The translations under genes and the position numbers were made by a program. Shown in pieces: positions 16,338-26,800 of a stretch of 64,000 bases of DNA. The number at the start of each line of letters is the position of its first letter. The first letter of the stretch is position 1. A model generated the notes under the pieces. It saw only the letters and a program-made list of their open reading frames with translations, made no database searches and was not told where the DNA came from. The stretch comes from Bacteroidetes bacterium 47-18 (GTDB taxonomy: Bacteria; Bacteroidota; Bacteroidia; Chitinophagales; Chitinophagaceae): NCBI GenBank assembly GCA_001897155.1, contig MKSF01000020.1, positions 21,393-85,392 of the forward strand, in the 5' to 3' direction.

Positions 16338-18452
16338 ATGCAAACAACTGATATCAAGCTGACCAAAGCGTTTAGGGTCCAGACAACAAAGACCATCCTT
16401 TCTATTGCCTTCTTTGCCGTATCATATCTGCTTATTGTGCTCCTGGCTATCGGGCTGACCGCTCTCTGCGTATATGGAGGCGTTATGCTGATCGCGATCA
16501 GTCCTTCGTTCTTAACAATTGTCTCGGGAGCCGGCCTGGCGAGCTCAGGCATCCTGGTCCTGATCTTCCTGCTGAAATTCCTGTTCACATCCCACCATAC
16601 CGACCGCTCCCATTTCCTGGAAATTACGCGGTCGGACGAACCACAGCTTTTCGCTATGATCGATGAAATTGTGGCTGAGGTCCAAACCGGCTTTCCCAAA
16701 AAGGTTTATTTATCGACGGATGTGAACGCCGCGGTCTTCTATGATTCCGGAGTATGGAGTATGTTTTTCCCGGTAGAAAAGAATCTCCAGATAGGTCTGG
16801 GATTAATAAATACGGTCTCTAAATTGGAATTAAAAGCAATTTTAGCCCATGAGTTCGGGCATTTTTCACAAAGAACGATGAAGGTGGGGAGCTATGTCTA
16901 TAATGTGAATAAGGTAATTTTCAATATGCTGTACGATAATGACTCCTATGATAAGCTGATACAGCGCTGGAGCAGCATCACCAATTTCTTTTCATTTTTT
17001 GTAGGGCTGGCAATTAAAATCATAACCGGCATTCAATGGGTTTTAAAAAAGCTGTATGTCATTGTAAATAAGAACTACATGGGGCTATCCAGAGAGATGG
17101 AATTCCATGCGGATGAAATTGCGGCAAACGTAACAGGGTTCGAACCATTGAAAAGTTCTTTGCTGAGAATGTCACTGGCGGATTACTCTTTCGACAGCGT
17201 TCTAAATTTCTATAACGCCAAGATCACTGACAGGATCATCAGTGACAACCTCTACAGGGACCAGTTGTACGTATTGGGCCTGCTTGCGGAAAGAAGCAAT
17301 TTCCCTGTCAGGAACGGCCTGCCTGATATCTCGTTAGAGGAACAAAGCAAGTTTGACAAATCAAAGCTGGTCATAAAAGATCAATGGGCATCGCACCCCG
17401 GCACAAGGGAAAGAATTGAACGGCTGGAACAAACCAATATCCGGTTCGGATCACAGGAGGATTATCCCGCAAATAACATTTTCACAGATATTGAAAGACT
17501 CCAGAAAGCGCTTACGGAAAATATCTTCAGGGGAGTTGCTTATGCCGGGACAACGCAATTGATCTCCTTCGAGGATTTCCGGTCAGCATACAGGAATGAC
17601 ATCGAATCCAACAGCTTTTCAACTATTTACAATGGTTACTACGACCAGAAGAACCCCCTGCTATCCGAACCTGACAACATTCCCCAGGACCTGAATGACC
17701 GGGCGTTCGATGAGCTGTTTTCCGATACGCAGGTTGACCTTGTCTATACCGGGATCGCTTTGCAAAGTGATATTGAGATCTTAAGGAATATCTCTGATAA
17801 GCGCATTGATGTAAAAACTTTCGATTACGACGGCATTAAATATTCAGGAAAAGATAGCGGCGCTCTCCTGCAAAGGCTTGAAGCCGACCTGGCAAAAGTC
17901 AACGAAGCTATAGAGAAGAATGATGTTGAAATTTTCAAGTTCTTTAAACACCTGGAGTATGGACAAAAAGATGCATCGGCCAAATTAGCATTACTTTACA
18001 GGGAATTATTCGAGTTCGACCAGCTTTTTGACTCCAGGTACCAAGTATATGTGAAGCTGTCAAATGATCTGCAATTCATTAATGTCACCACGCCGCTCGA
18101 ACAGATCTCAACCAATCTGCTGCATATAAGACCATTGGAAGAAGCGCTTGCAACAGAGATCAGAAATATACTGGCGGACCCGAGGTATGATGCAGCGATC
18201 ACCAATGAGATCAGGGAAATCCTGGAAAATTATATCTCCAGGCAGTGGATATACTTTAACGGACATCAATATAATGACCAAAACCTGAATGTATTATTTT
18301 CAGCGATGAATAATTATGCCTTCTTACTTTCCAGGGTGTACTTTTTACTAAAGAAAGAGCTGCTATCTTACCAGGAATCATTATTACATAACCATACCCG
18401 GCAGGATGCCAGTCAAAGAGATTTTATGGCAGCCGTCCCGGACCCGGAGTAA
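16338..18452 (+). CDS. membrane-bound M48 family metallopeptidase
   Basis: A 704-residue protein from the ATG at 16338 (a GTG at 16302 would add 12 residues). Two hydrophobic segments at about 20-50 and 60-85 anchor it in the inner membrane. The zinc motif HEFGH is at 171-175 within LKAILAHEFGHFSQRT, and MEFHADEIAA further on supplies the third ligand. Peptidases of this family act in membrane protein quality control. The long C-terminal half (about 350 residues) is helical and unlike HtpX. A strong hairpin follows. The substrate is unknown. Confidence 0.88.
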   Translation: MQTTDIKLTKAFRVQTTKTILSIAFFAVSYLLIVLLAIGLTALCVYGGVMLIAISPSFLTIVSGAGLASSGILVLIFLLKFLFTSHHTDRSHFLEITRSDEPQLFAMIDEIVAEVQTGFPKKVYLSTDVNAAVFYDSGVWSMFFPVEKNLQIGLGLINTVSKLELKAILAHEFGHFSQRTMKVGSYVYNVNKVIFNMLYDNDSYDKLIQRWSSITNFFSFFVGLAIKIITGIQWVLKKLYVIVNKNYMGLSREMEFHADEIAANVTGFEPLKSSLLRMSLADYSFDSVLNFYNAKITDRIISDNLYRDQLYVLGLLAERSNFPVRNGLPDISLEEQSKFDKSKLVIKDQWASHPGTRERIERLEQTNIRFGSQEDYPANNIFTDIERLQKALTENIFRGVAYAGTTQLISFEDFRSAYRNDIESNSFSTIYNGYYDQKNPLLSEPDNIPQDLNDRAFDELFSDTQVDLVYTGIALQSDIEILRNISDKRIDVKTFDYDGIKYSGKDSGALLQRLEADLAKVNEAIEKNDVEIFKFFKHLEYGQKDASAKLALLYRELFEFDQLFDSRYQVYVKLSNDLQFINVTTPLEQISTNLLHIRPLEEALATEIRNILADPRYDAAITNEIREILENYISRQWIYFNGHQYNDQNLNVLFSAMNNYAFLLSRVYFLLKKELLSYQESLLHNHTRQDASQRDFMAAVPDPE

Positions 18453-18492
18453 ATGTGACTTTCCATACAAGAGGTAATGCCTTTAAATTGAT

Positions 18493-18532
18493 TGTTCTGT
18501 CCCTTACTGCCCCGCCAATAAGGGACAGAACA
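18493..18532. terminator. hairpin between convergent M48 and oxidoreductase genes
   Basis: Perfect 14-bp stem TGTTCTGTCCCTTA/TAAGGGACAGAACA with a 12-nt loop. There is no T tract directly after it on the plus strand, so it is terminator-like by position and strength. Confidence 0.65.
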
Positions 18533-18593
18533 TCAAAAAAAGTATCGGAAACAGCTTGAAACTAATTGTAGCAGCCACCACTGCATCTCCCGA

Positions 18594-19172
18594 CTATTTT
18601 TGTAAACGCCCCAGTTGCTTTACCTTTTGCAGCCATTGTTCCCTGCGCTTTTCATCCGATGTTTTTATGATACCCAGGTAGGTAACATTTACGGGTTGTA
18701 TGCCACAGAACCCGAGTACGGATTTTTTAAGCTGGTTCACGCTCGGACGCCCGAAAAACAACCAATAATACCATCCCGGCTGGTCCAAAGTGGTAATAAT
18801 ACGAGCTGTTTTCCCTTTTAGCAACTTCTCCCACCAAACAGAATTCTGCTTATACTTAAAGGCCATTCCCGGAAGGAAAAGACGATCTATAAAACCTTTG
18901 GCAACAGCCGGCAATCCGCCCCACCAGACCGGGTGAACCCATACCAGGTGATCGGCCCAAAGTATCGTTTCCCAAGCCTCCTTTAAATCAGGCTCCCAGT
19001 CGATCCTTCGCCGGTAACCATATTTTAAATTGGGATCAAACTCCAGCTTCCCGATGGCAATTTCCCGAACCAGAGCGCCTTTACTTTCTGCACCTTCTTT
19101 ATAAGCGGCAGCTATTGCTGCGTTAAAAGCCTCCGGATTTGGGTGAGCGTTTATAATCGCTATTTTTTTCAT
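18594..19172 (-). CDS. NAD(P)H-dependent oxidoreductase, flavodoxin-like fold
   Basis: A 192-residue protein from the ATG at 19172 (MKKIAIINAHPNPEAFNAA). The larger ORF from 19244 adds an unlikely hydrophobic prefix. It has the flavodoxin-fold P-loop INAHPNPE, then WADHLVWVHPVWWGGLPAVAKGF, typical of the NQO1/MdaB/KefF flavin reductase group. The predicted role is two-electron reduction of quinones or similar electrophiles. The upstream neighbour on the same strand is a Crp/Fnr regulator 123 bases away, a plausible controller. Confidence 0.88.
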   Translation of the reverse strand: MKKIAIINAHPNPEAFNAAIAAAYKEGAESKGALVREIAIGKLEFDPNLKYGYRRRIDWEPDLKEAWETILWADHLVWVHPVWWGGLPAVAKGFIDRLFLPGMAFKYKQNSVWWEKLLKGKTARIITTLDQPGWYYWLFFGRPSVNQLKKSVLGFCGIQPVNVTYLGIIKTSDEKRREQWLQKVKQLGRLQK

Positions 19173-19295
19173 GAACCTTGATTTTGCTGCAATGACGATA
19201 ATAAGTATTAGGACTGATGAAGTGATGACTGCCATAGACTTCATATATTTCTTACAAAATTAATCCGCTCGCAGACCAATAAACAGGACAAATGT

Positions 19296-19862
19296 CTAAA
19301 AAGAGATTTCTTTCCTAATCCGGCTCAAATGCCTTTGGGTAATTCCGAGATACGATGCCAGGTATTGTAATGGTATCTGCTGTATATAATGGGGCTGATG
19401 CTGCAGCAGGAAAGTGTAACGCTGAGCGGCACTTTCCCGTTGAAGCTGAAAAAAGCGTTTTTCTATTTCCAGATATTCCTGTTCGGCAATCCTCTTTAGA
19501 AATAAGGTCCACCGCTGATTTTCGTTTGCCAATTCTTCGATCCTGCTCTTTGGGATAACGAAAATAACCGCATCGGAAACCGCCTGCATATTTTCCATGC
19601 CGGGCTTGTCCGTAATAAATGAGGCGTAAGAAGCCAAGAACTCATTCGGAAAGCGAAAGCAATAGGTATTGTCTTTTCCGTCTTCCGAAATGTAATACGA
19701 TCTGAAAATACCGGATGCTATGAACGCAACCTGCTTGCCTGTATCACCCTCTTTAATGAAGAAATCATTTTTTTTCATTTTTTTCTCCTTAAAAAAGCAG
19801 GTGATATTTTCAATTTCCGCGTCACTGAAAATATGAAAACTTTTAAAATAGCTGCTGATCAC
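19296..19862 (-). CDS. Crp/Fnr family transcription regulator
   Basis: A 188-residue regulator. It starts with GTG at 19862 (MISSYFKSFHIFSDAEIENI). The effector barrel has KEGDTGKQVAFIASGIFRSYYISEDGKDNTYCFRF, and the C-terminal helix-turn-helix is LQYLASYLGITQRHLSRIRKE. It has no Fe-S cysteine set and no obvious cAMP pocket. A TTGAG-N6-CTCAA palindrome lies 87 bases upstream, which could be an autoregulatory site. The oxidoreductase gene follows on the same strand. Confidence 0.88.
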   Translation of the reverse strand: MISSYFKSFHIFSDAEIENITCFFKEKKMKKNDFFIKEGDTGKQVAFIASGIFRSYYISEDGKDNTYCFRFPNEFLASYASFITDKPGMENMQAVSDAVIFVIPKSRIEELANENQRWTLFLKRIAEQEYLEIEKRFFQLQRESAAQRYTFLLQHQPHYIQQIPLQYLASYLGITQRHLSRIRKEISF

Positions 19863-19948
19863 GTTTTTTATCTCTGGTTAAATACAGGTCTAATATAATG
19901 AAATATATTGGTTTGCTGATGTTCCGGATATGGAATGAATCACTGCAA

Positions 19949-19964
19949 TTGAGATGATCCTCAA
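19949..19964. promoter_or_regulatory. palindrome upstream of the second Crp/Fnr gene
   Basis: TTGAG-ATGATC-CTCAA is a perfect 5-bp inverted repeat with CRP-like 16-nt span. A near-consensus -7 element on the minus strand (TATATTTC, 19907-19900) would place its centre near -64, a class I position. It could instead be part of the end of the GNAT transcript. Confidence 0.4.
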
Positions 19965-19977
19965 TACGTACAAAAAT

Positions 19978-20520
19978 TCAACTTGCTTTCTGTGCTTCCC
20001 ACTCTCTCCTCAAAATGGCAAACTGCATCGTATTTTCATACTTCGGGGTGCCGTCCGGATTTTTGACAAAGGAGATATATTCCACGAAAGTACCTTCCGG
20101 CCGCATGCCGAGGCGTTTGCAGAGATTTTGGGAACGGATATTGTCTTCTTCCACATAACCGTAGATCCTCCGGGCATTTCTCTTCGTGAAGAGGTATTCC
20201 AGCAGTCCTTTTGCCGCTTCAAATGCCAGGCCCTTTCCCTCGTATTTCGGGTTGATATTCCAGCCCACGCTAAAAGTATCCTCATCCCGTTCCGGATAGG
20301 CAAAGAGGTTCCCGATCAGGGTATCATCGGGCAGGCAAACCGCGTATTGTGATCTGTCGGTACTGCGTTTCAGCACTTCTGCCTTAGCTTCTTCCGGCGA
20401 GTTTAGCTGCTCATCCATAAAACAGTTTACCCGCGGCTTTTCAAAGTAATCCAGCAGCGCTTCGGCATCGCCTTCCTTAAAAGGCCGGACCACCAATCGT
20501 TCCGTTCTGAAATATTCCAT
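19978..20520 (-). CDS. GNAT family N-acetyltransferase (RimJ/RimL-like)
   Basis: A 180-residue acetyl-CoA-dependent acyltransferase. It begins MEYFRTERLVVRPFKEGDAE, the usual RimJ/RimL opening. It has the acetyl-CoA motif region NPKYEGKGLAFEAAKGLLEYLF and the following NARRIYGYVEEDNIRSQNLCKRLGMRPEG. It is 35 bases downstream of the LytTR regulator and may be the last gene of the efflux operon transcript. The substrate is unknown. Confidence 0.88.
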   Translation of the reverse strand: MEYFRTERLVVRPFKEGDAEALLDYFEKPRVNCFMDEQLNSPEEAKAEVLKRSTDRSQYAVCLPDDTLIGNLFAYPERDEDTFSVGWNINPKYEGKGLAFEAAKGLLEYLFTKRNARRIYGYVEEDNIRSQNLCKRLGMRPEGTFVEYISFVKNPDGTPKYENTMQFAILRREWEAQKAS

Positions 20521-20555
20521 TATAACTCCGTTTTTCTTTATAATTCATTTACATT

Positions 20556-21311
20556 TTACCGGTCCAGCCACAGTTTGAATTGCGGCATTTTGATCCGGCT
20601 CACGATGACTTCCGCATTGCGGTCACGCTTTAAAATAATTTTTGCCTTTTCATTGAAATGCTTGTGAATGCTCTCAATACTGTGAATATGCAAAATGTAT
20701 TGGCGATTGACACGGAAAAAATACTGCGGATCAAGCTGCTCTTCCAGCTCCTCCAAAGTGTACGGAACGGCTACCATCCCGCCATCCAACAGCCGGAAAT
20801 GAACGATCTTATGTTCCAGGAAAATATAATCAATCGTTTCTACCGGGATCATTTTGTAGGTGTCGCGGTAATGCAGCAGGAACCGGGATTTGTATTTTTT
20901 CTGCTGGGTTTGCAGCATCTCCACGATCACCCCGATATCATCACCTGAAAATTGCGGCTGAATGCGGCCGACCTTTTCCAGGGCTTCCGCCAGTTCCTCT
21001 TTTTCAATCGGCTTCAGCAGGTAAGCTGCTCCATAGACTTTGAACGCCTGCAAGGCATATTCATCATAGGCCGTGGTAAAAATCACGGGCGACTGCACAT
21101 CGGTTTGCTTAAAAATTTCGAACGACAAGCCATCTGCCAGGCGAATATCCATAAAGATCAAATCCGGTCCGGGATGCGTATTCAGCCATTCCACGCTTTC
21201 CTGTATGGTGGGTAGAATGGCGAGCAGATCAGCGTTGTCATCCAGCTTTTCTACCAGGCCTTTCAGCAGCTCGGCGTTGTAATGTTCGTCTTCAATGATC
21301 AGGTACTTCAT
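20556..21311 (-). CDS. LytTR-type response regulator
   Basis: A 251-residue regulator with an N-terminal receiver domain (phosphoacceptor Asp55 in LIFMDIRL, acidic pair EDEH at residues 7-10, TTAYDEYA switch region). A C-terminal LytTR DNA-binding domain spans about 145-250 (YRDTYKMIPVETIDYIFLEHK ... FRVNRQYILHIHSIESIH). It is the partner of the sensor kinase gene 9 bases upstream and belongs to the operon encoding a tripartite efflux pump. Confidence 0.94.
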   Translation of the reverse strand: MKYLIIEDEHYNAELLKGLVEKLDDNADLLAILPTIQESVEWLNTHPGPDLIFMDIRLADGLSFEIFKQTDVQSPVIFTTAYDEYALQAFKVYGAAYLLKPIEKEELAEALEKVGRIQPQFSGDDIGVIVEMLQTQQKKYKSRFLLHYRDTYKMIPVETIDYIFLEHKIVHFRLLDGGMVAVPYTLEELEEQLDPQYFFRVNRQYILHIHSIESIHKHFNEKAKIILKRDRNAEVIVSRIKMPQFKLWLDR

Positions 21312-21320
21312 AGCTGCATT

Positions 21321-22424
21321 TTAAAGGTTGAGCAATGGTAATTTCACTTTGAAAGCGGTTCCTGTCTTTTCAATCTCCGGTTGTCTTCCCTGTAGTAACT
21401 GGTAACGTTCGCGGATGTTGTTCAAACCCATCCCCGTCAATCTATAGTCGATATTAATGGGCTGCAGGTTGTTGCCTACCGCGATCATTCCGTCTCCCAG
21501 GCTTTCGATGGTCAGGTACAAGGGCTGTTTCAAAGTAGAAATATTATGCTTGATGGCATTCTCGATCAGCAATTGCAAGGTGACCGGCGGAATGCCTTTG
21601 GTCTTGTCGGCTTCATCAATATTCATCGTCAATTGAATGCTTTCCCCGTGCCTGATCTTAATAAGATGAAAATACATTTCCACGAATTTCAGCTCTTCTT
21701 CAAGCGCTACTACATCCCGTTTCCCGGTGGTTAAAATGTAGCGGTACACCCTGGAAAGGTTGGACAGGAATTCCTGTGCAGATCTCTGATCGGTTTCTAT
21801 GAGTTGCGTCAGGATGCTGAAATTATTGAATAAGAAATGCGGATCCAATTGTAATTTCAGCACTTCCAGCTCCGATTGCAGGGCGCTCTCTTTCAATTGC
21901 AGGGCGTGTATTTCCAGCTTGTTGCTTTCTATGACCTTGGCCCTCCACTGCTCAAAAAAGTAAAACGAATTGTAAAAGCTGTTGACAAAAGCCGCCACCA
22001 CGAGATTGACCACCAGGTAATTCCTTAATGCCGATTCCATTTCCTTGCTGTTCTCCGAAGGTTCGGGCCAGATCCAATCGTACACCACATTTTCCAGGCG
22101 CAATAGCAGGAACATACAAATGGTGACTATGCAGGTAGTGAGCAGGAAGTGAGCCAGCACGTTATTGCGGAACAATAATTTGCGGTTCGCCCAGGCTGAC
22201 AACAATGCAATGATCCAAAACAAAATAGCATACATTAGAATGCCGCCGGCGATGGTCGCCAATACTTCCGACCATTTCGCTTTGGTATAAAAATCCCACC
22301 AACTGCTTTGCGGGTTGAGCAGGTATTGAATCAGGTTCGCCAGCGCCAGCGAAACGAGCACACCGCTCCAATGGAAAAATCCTTTCCACCGCTGGTTGAC
22401 CGGAGCTGTATCGATTATTTTCAT
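21321..22424 (-). CDS. LytS/YehU-type sensor histidine kinase
   Basis: A 367-residue membrane kinase with about four hydrophobic segments between residues 20 and 155. A cytoplasmic His_kinase domain of the PF06580 type carries the phosphoacceptor His196 in LDPHFLFNNFSIL, and an ATP-binding region contains LLIENAIKHN and GMGLNNIRERY. Its ATG directly follows the TAA of the TolC gene (TAAATG), which implies translational coupling. It phosphorylates the LytTR regulator encoded next. The signal is unknown, perhaps a pump substrate or envelope stress. Confidence 0.93.
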   Translation of the reverse strand: MKIIDTAPVNQRWKGFFHWSGVLVSLALANLIQYLLNPQSSWWDFYTKAKWSEVLATIAGGILMYAILFWIIALLSAWANRKLLFRNNVLAHFLLTTCIVTICMFLLLRLENVVYDWIWPEPSENSKEMESALRNYLVVNLVVAAFVNSFYNSFYFFEQWRAKVIESNKLEIHALQLKESALQSELEVLKLQLDPHFLFNNFSILTQLIETDQRSAQEFLSNLSRVYRYILTTGKRDVVALEEELKFVEMYFHLIKIRHGESIQLTMNIDEADKTKGIPPVTLQLLIENAIKHNISTLKQPLYLTIESLGDGMIAVGNNLQPINIDYRLTGMGLNNIRERYQLLQGRQPEIEKTGTAFKVKLPLLNL

Positions 22425-23828
22425 TTAATTTCCGCCTAAGGCTTTATATAAAGCAATGTACGCATTTATTTCCTTTTGAATGACCAGCGTGTGCGCCAAT
22501 TCTGCCTGCAAATAGCTTTGCTGCACCGTCAGCACTTCAAGGTAACTGGTTTCGCCGTATTTGTACAAAATCTGCGCATCTGCAATCGCTTTGTTCATTG
22601 CCGTTTTCCGGTTGTTGACTTCCGTCATTTGTTCTTTGATATGCGTAATGTTAGTCAGCGAGGTGCTGACTTCTTCCACACCCATCAACACCGATTTCCT
22701 GAAGTTGTGCACGGCCGCTTCTCTTTGATGCAAAGCCTGTTCGTAGGCAGACCTGATGCTCCGTTTGTTGAAAATGGGTTGCGTTAATCCTGCTGCTGCA
22801 TTTCCGAATAACGATGCCGGAATAGAGAACCAATTGCTCGCTTTGATGGCGTTGAGGCCGCCCTGCCCGGTGATTTTCAGTGTAGGATAAAATTCCGTTC
22901 TGGCAATGCCCACCCTTGCATTGGCTGCCTGCAATTCAAATTCCTTTTGTTTAATATCGGGACGGTTGGCCAGCAGATCTGCCGGAACACCGGATTCCAG
23001 TTCGGTGGAAAATGCCTTTTCCTGCAACGACTGCGCACGTTTTACCGCATCGGGATAGCTTCCTGCCAGCGTTTGCAGGGCATTTTCCTGCGCTTTGATA
23101 CTGGCTTTAATGTCCGGGATCAATGCGCGGGTTTCTGCCAGTTGCGCTTCCGATTGCTTAATGGCCAGAGAGCTTACATCGCCTACAGAGTATTGCGTTT
23201 TCAGCATTTCCAGCGTTTCCTGCATACTCTTTTCCACGGTTTGTGTGATACGTAATTGGTCATCCAGGCTGAGTAAATTGTAGTAAGCCTGTGCGGTTTG
23301 CGCGATCAGTTGTACACGCAATGCCCGGCGGTTTTCGGCCAGCCCGAGATAGCCGGACATTGCCTCTTCACGTTGCCTTTTCAGCTTACCCCAGAAATCA
23401 ATATCCCAGGAAACGGATGGTGCAAAATTGTATTCCTGGAAAATAAGTCCGCCGGCAAAAGAACCCATCATACTATTTTGCGAAAGCCGTTGCACTCCGG
23501 CATTGACCTGCAGGTTAATATCCGGCAGGTAATTCAGCTTAACGCTTTTCAGCATAGCTTCGGCAGCCAGCATCTGTTCGGAAGCAATGAGCAGATCCGA
23601 ATTGCGTACAATTACTTTGTCCAATAATTCTTTTAAAGCCGGGTCGTTAAAATATTGCTGGTAGGCCGGGATTTCCTGGATATTTTTCCCCGCTTGTACT
23701 GAGAGATTATCAAAGGTTCCGGGAAGGTTGAGCTCCGGCCTGGAATAATCTTTGGTCACTTTACAGGACTGCACCAAAACCAGCAACATCAACCCGGCGC
23801 CCATATTTTTTATGAATCGTTTTTTCAT
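22425..23828 (-). CDS. TolC-family outer membrane efflux lipoprotein
   Basis: A 467-residue outer-membrane channel of the NodT/OprM type. The signal peptide ends in the lipobox LVQSC (Cys22), suggesting lipid anchoring. The sequence has two helical OEP repeats, with GVPADLLANRPDIKQKEFELQAAN and KYGETSYLEVLTVQQSYL as typical landmarks. It is five bases after the RND pump gene and completes the tripartite export complex. Confidence 0.93.
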   Translation of the reverse strand: MKKRFIKNMGAGLMLLVLVQSCKVTKDYSRPELNLPGTFDNLSVQAGKNIQEIPAYQQYFNDPALKELLDKVIVRNSDLLIASEQMLAAEAMLKSVKLNYLPDINLQVNAGVQRLSQNSMMGSFAGGLIFQEYNFAPSVSWDIDFWGKLKRQREEAMSGYLGLAENRRALRVQLIAQTAQAYYNLLSLDDQLRITQTVEKSMQETLEMLKTQYSVGDVSSLAIKQSEAQLAETRALIPDIKASIKAQENALQTLAGSYPDAVKRAQSLQEKAFSTELESGVPADLLANRPDIKQKEFELQAANARVGIARTEFYPTLKITGQGGLNAIKASNWFSIPASLFGNAAAGLTQPIFNKRSIRSAYEQALHQREAAVHNFRKSVLMGVEEVSTSLTNITHIKEQMTEVNNRKTAMNKAIADAQILYKYGETSYLEVLTVQQSYLQAELAHTLVIQKEINAYIALYKALGGN

Positions 23829-23833
23829 TGTGT

Positions 23834-26800
23834 CTAGTTTTTATTCGCTGAAACCCTTTCCTGCAGACTTTGGAAGATCATATACAACACCGGAATGATC
23901 AGCAAGCCTAATAACACGCCGCTCAGCATTCCGCCTGCGGCGCTGATGCTGATGGACTTATTTCCAATCGCGGTCCCGCCTTTGGCAAACATCAGCGGGA
24001 TTAATCCCGCCACGAACGCAAAAGAGGTCATTAAAATAGGGCGCAGGCGCATTCTGGCTCCGGCAATACCCGCCTCGAAAATCGTCAATCCGGCTTTGCG
24101 TTGCTGTATCGCAAACTCCACAATCAGGATGGCATTTTTGGCGAGCAAGCCAACCAGCATTATCAAGGCGATCTGCACATAAATATTGTTATCCAGCCCG
24201 GCAAACCCGGTAGCGATAAACACACCTAAAATTCCTGTTGGTAAGGACAACATCACCGCCAATGGCAGCAAATAGCTTTCGTATTGAGCAGCCAGAAGAA
24301 AGTACACAAATAAGATGCTCAGCCCGAAAATGAATATCATCTGCGAGCCTGATTTCTGTTCCTGCAGGCTCAGCCCGTTGTATTCATAGCTATAACCTTT
24401 CGGCAATTCCTGTTGCAGCACTTTGTCAATTACGCCCATCACTTTTCCGGTGCTGGCCCCGTTACCCGCATTGACATTTACGCTGATGCTGTTGTACAGA
24501 TTGTAACGGCTGATGCCTTGCGGTCCGAACACTTTTTTAAGCGTTACCAAAGTCGATATCGGCACCATCTGGTTGAGGTTGTTGCGGATCATAATATTAT
24601 CGAGCGAAGCCTCATCTTTCCGGAATTCGGCTTCGGAACGCACATTCACCCTGTACAAACGGCCAAACCGGATAAAATCGGTAGTCTGCGAGCCGGTCAT
24701 ATACAATTGCAAAGCATCCATCACCTCTTTGGGTGTTAAGCCCAATTGCTGGGCCTTGTCTTCATTCAGTACTACTTCATACTGCGGGTAATCGCTCCGG
24801 AAGGTAGTAAAGGCCATCCCTATTTCCGGGTGTTTACCCAGGGCATCAATCACCTTTCTGCTCACCGCTTCAAAGTCACTGATGTTGCCGGAAGTCCGGT
24901 CCTGCAATACAAATTCCACACCACCTGCATTACCAAAACCTTCCACCGCCGGGTTACGGAAGATCAGGAATTCGCCACGGACCTTGCCTTTCATTTCATT
25001 TTCAATTTTGTGCATCACGTCATTGATGTCAGAAACCGCACCACGGTCTTTAGGTTTTTTCAGCGTGATAAAACCCATTGCCGCATTAGGCGAAGCGCCT
25101 GAACCGAACAAACTGAAACCCGAAACAGTACTGATGCTCTTTACTTCCGGCATAGCTTTCACCAGCTCCGTGGCTTTTTCCATTTCCCTGGTTATAAACT
25201 GGAGGTTGGCGCCCGCCTGCAGGTTGACCACAAAGGTCAGGTTATTGTCGTCTTCTTCGGGTACAAAACCCTTTTGCGTATTGTTCATCAGGAAGAATGC
25301 TCCAAATGAGACCAGTGCCAGAGCCCCGATAGCAGCTATTTTTTTCTTTCCTAAAAATTTAACCGCTCTAATGTACTTATCTGTTAATCGTTCAAAGCCG
25401 GCATTAAATGCATCGGCAAACCGCCGGGTAAATTTCCGCTTTTCGCCGCCTTCGCCGTGGTGATGGTTTTTTAATAATAAAGCACACAAAGCGGGACTTA
25501 ACGTCAATGCATTGACCGCTGAGATCAGGATGGCAATGGCTAAGGTGTAGGAAAATTGCTTGTAGAAAATACCGGCCGGACCTTCCATAAAACCTACAGG
25601 AAGAAATACAGCCGACATTACCAATGTAATGGAAATAATGGCTCCGCTGATCTCGCTCATCGCCGAAACTGTGGCAGTCCGGGCATTTTCCCCGGTTTGC
25701 TGCATCTTGGCGTGAACCGCTTCTACCACCACGATGGCATCATCCACCACAATCCCTATGGCGAGCACCAAAGCGAACAAGGTCAGTACGTTGACCGAAA
25801 AGCCGATGAGATAGATAAAGAAGAACGTTCCGATAATGGAAACGGGTACTGCTATTGCCGGGATGATGGTGGAGCGGAAATCCTGGAGGAAAACCAGCAC
25901 CACTATAAACACCAGCACAAAAGCTTCGATCAGGGTGGACTTCATCTGCGAAACAGAAGCGTCCAAACGGTCTTTCATATTCTGGATGACCTCGAAGTGA
26001 ATACCGTCAGGTACACTTTTCTGGAAGCTGGCCAATGATTTATTGACTTCAATAGCAATGTCATTGGCATTGGAGCCGCTGGCCTGGAGCACCGCGAATA
26101 CCACTGAAGGTTTGCCATCGGTATAAGTATCACTGGAATAATTGGATAGTCCGAATTCCAGCCGGGCCACATCGCCCAAACGTAAAATGGAACCATCTTT
26201 TTTGGAACGAAGGATGATCTTTTCAAATTCTTCGGGCTTGTTCAGCTTGCCTTTGTAACGCAGCACATATTGCAGCGAGGCATCGGTTTCTTCGCCCAGG
26301 CTGCCGGGTGACGCTTCAAAGCTGTACTGCTGGATGGCGGTTTCCACATCGGAAGGCACCAAGCCGTAGGACGACAATTTGGTGGGATTGATCCATACCC
26401 GCACCGAATATTCCTTGGAACCGAACAGGCTCACATTGCCCACGCCGGGAATACGTTTCAGCTCCGGGATAAGGTTGATGTTGGCATAGTTCTGCAGGAA
26501 AGCTTCATCGTATTTTTCAGGCTTTTCGCTGTTGATGTTCACAATCATCAGGTAGCTGGTCTGCTGCTTGGTGGTAGTCAGTCCAAGGCGGATTACTTCC
26601 TGCGGAAGCTGTGCATTGACCTGTGCCACGCGATTTTGAACATTCACCGCTGCCTGGTCGGGATCGACCCCCTGCTTGAAAATAATAGTGATCGAAAAGC
26701 TGCCGTCGTTGGAAGCGCTCGAGGTCATATACTGCATATTCTCCACCCCGTTAATGGCTTGTTCCAGCGGCGTCACCACCGAACGGATGACACTTTCGGC

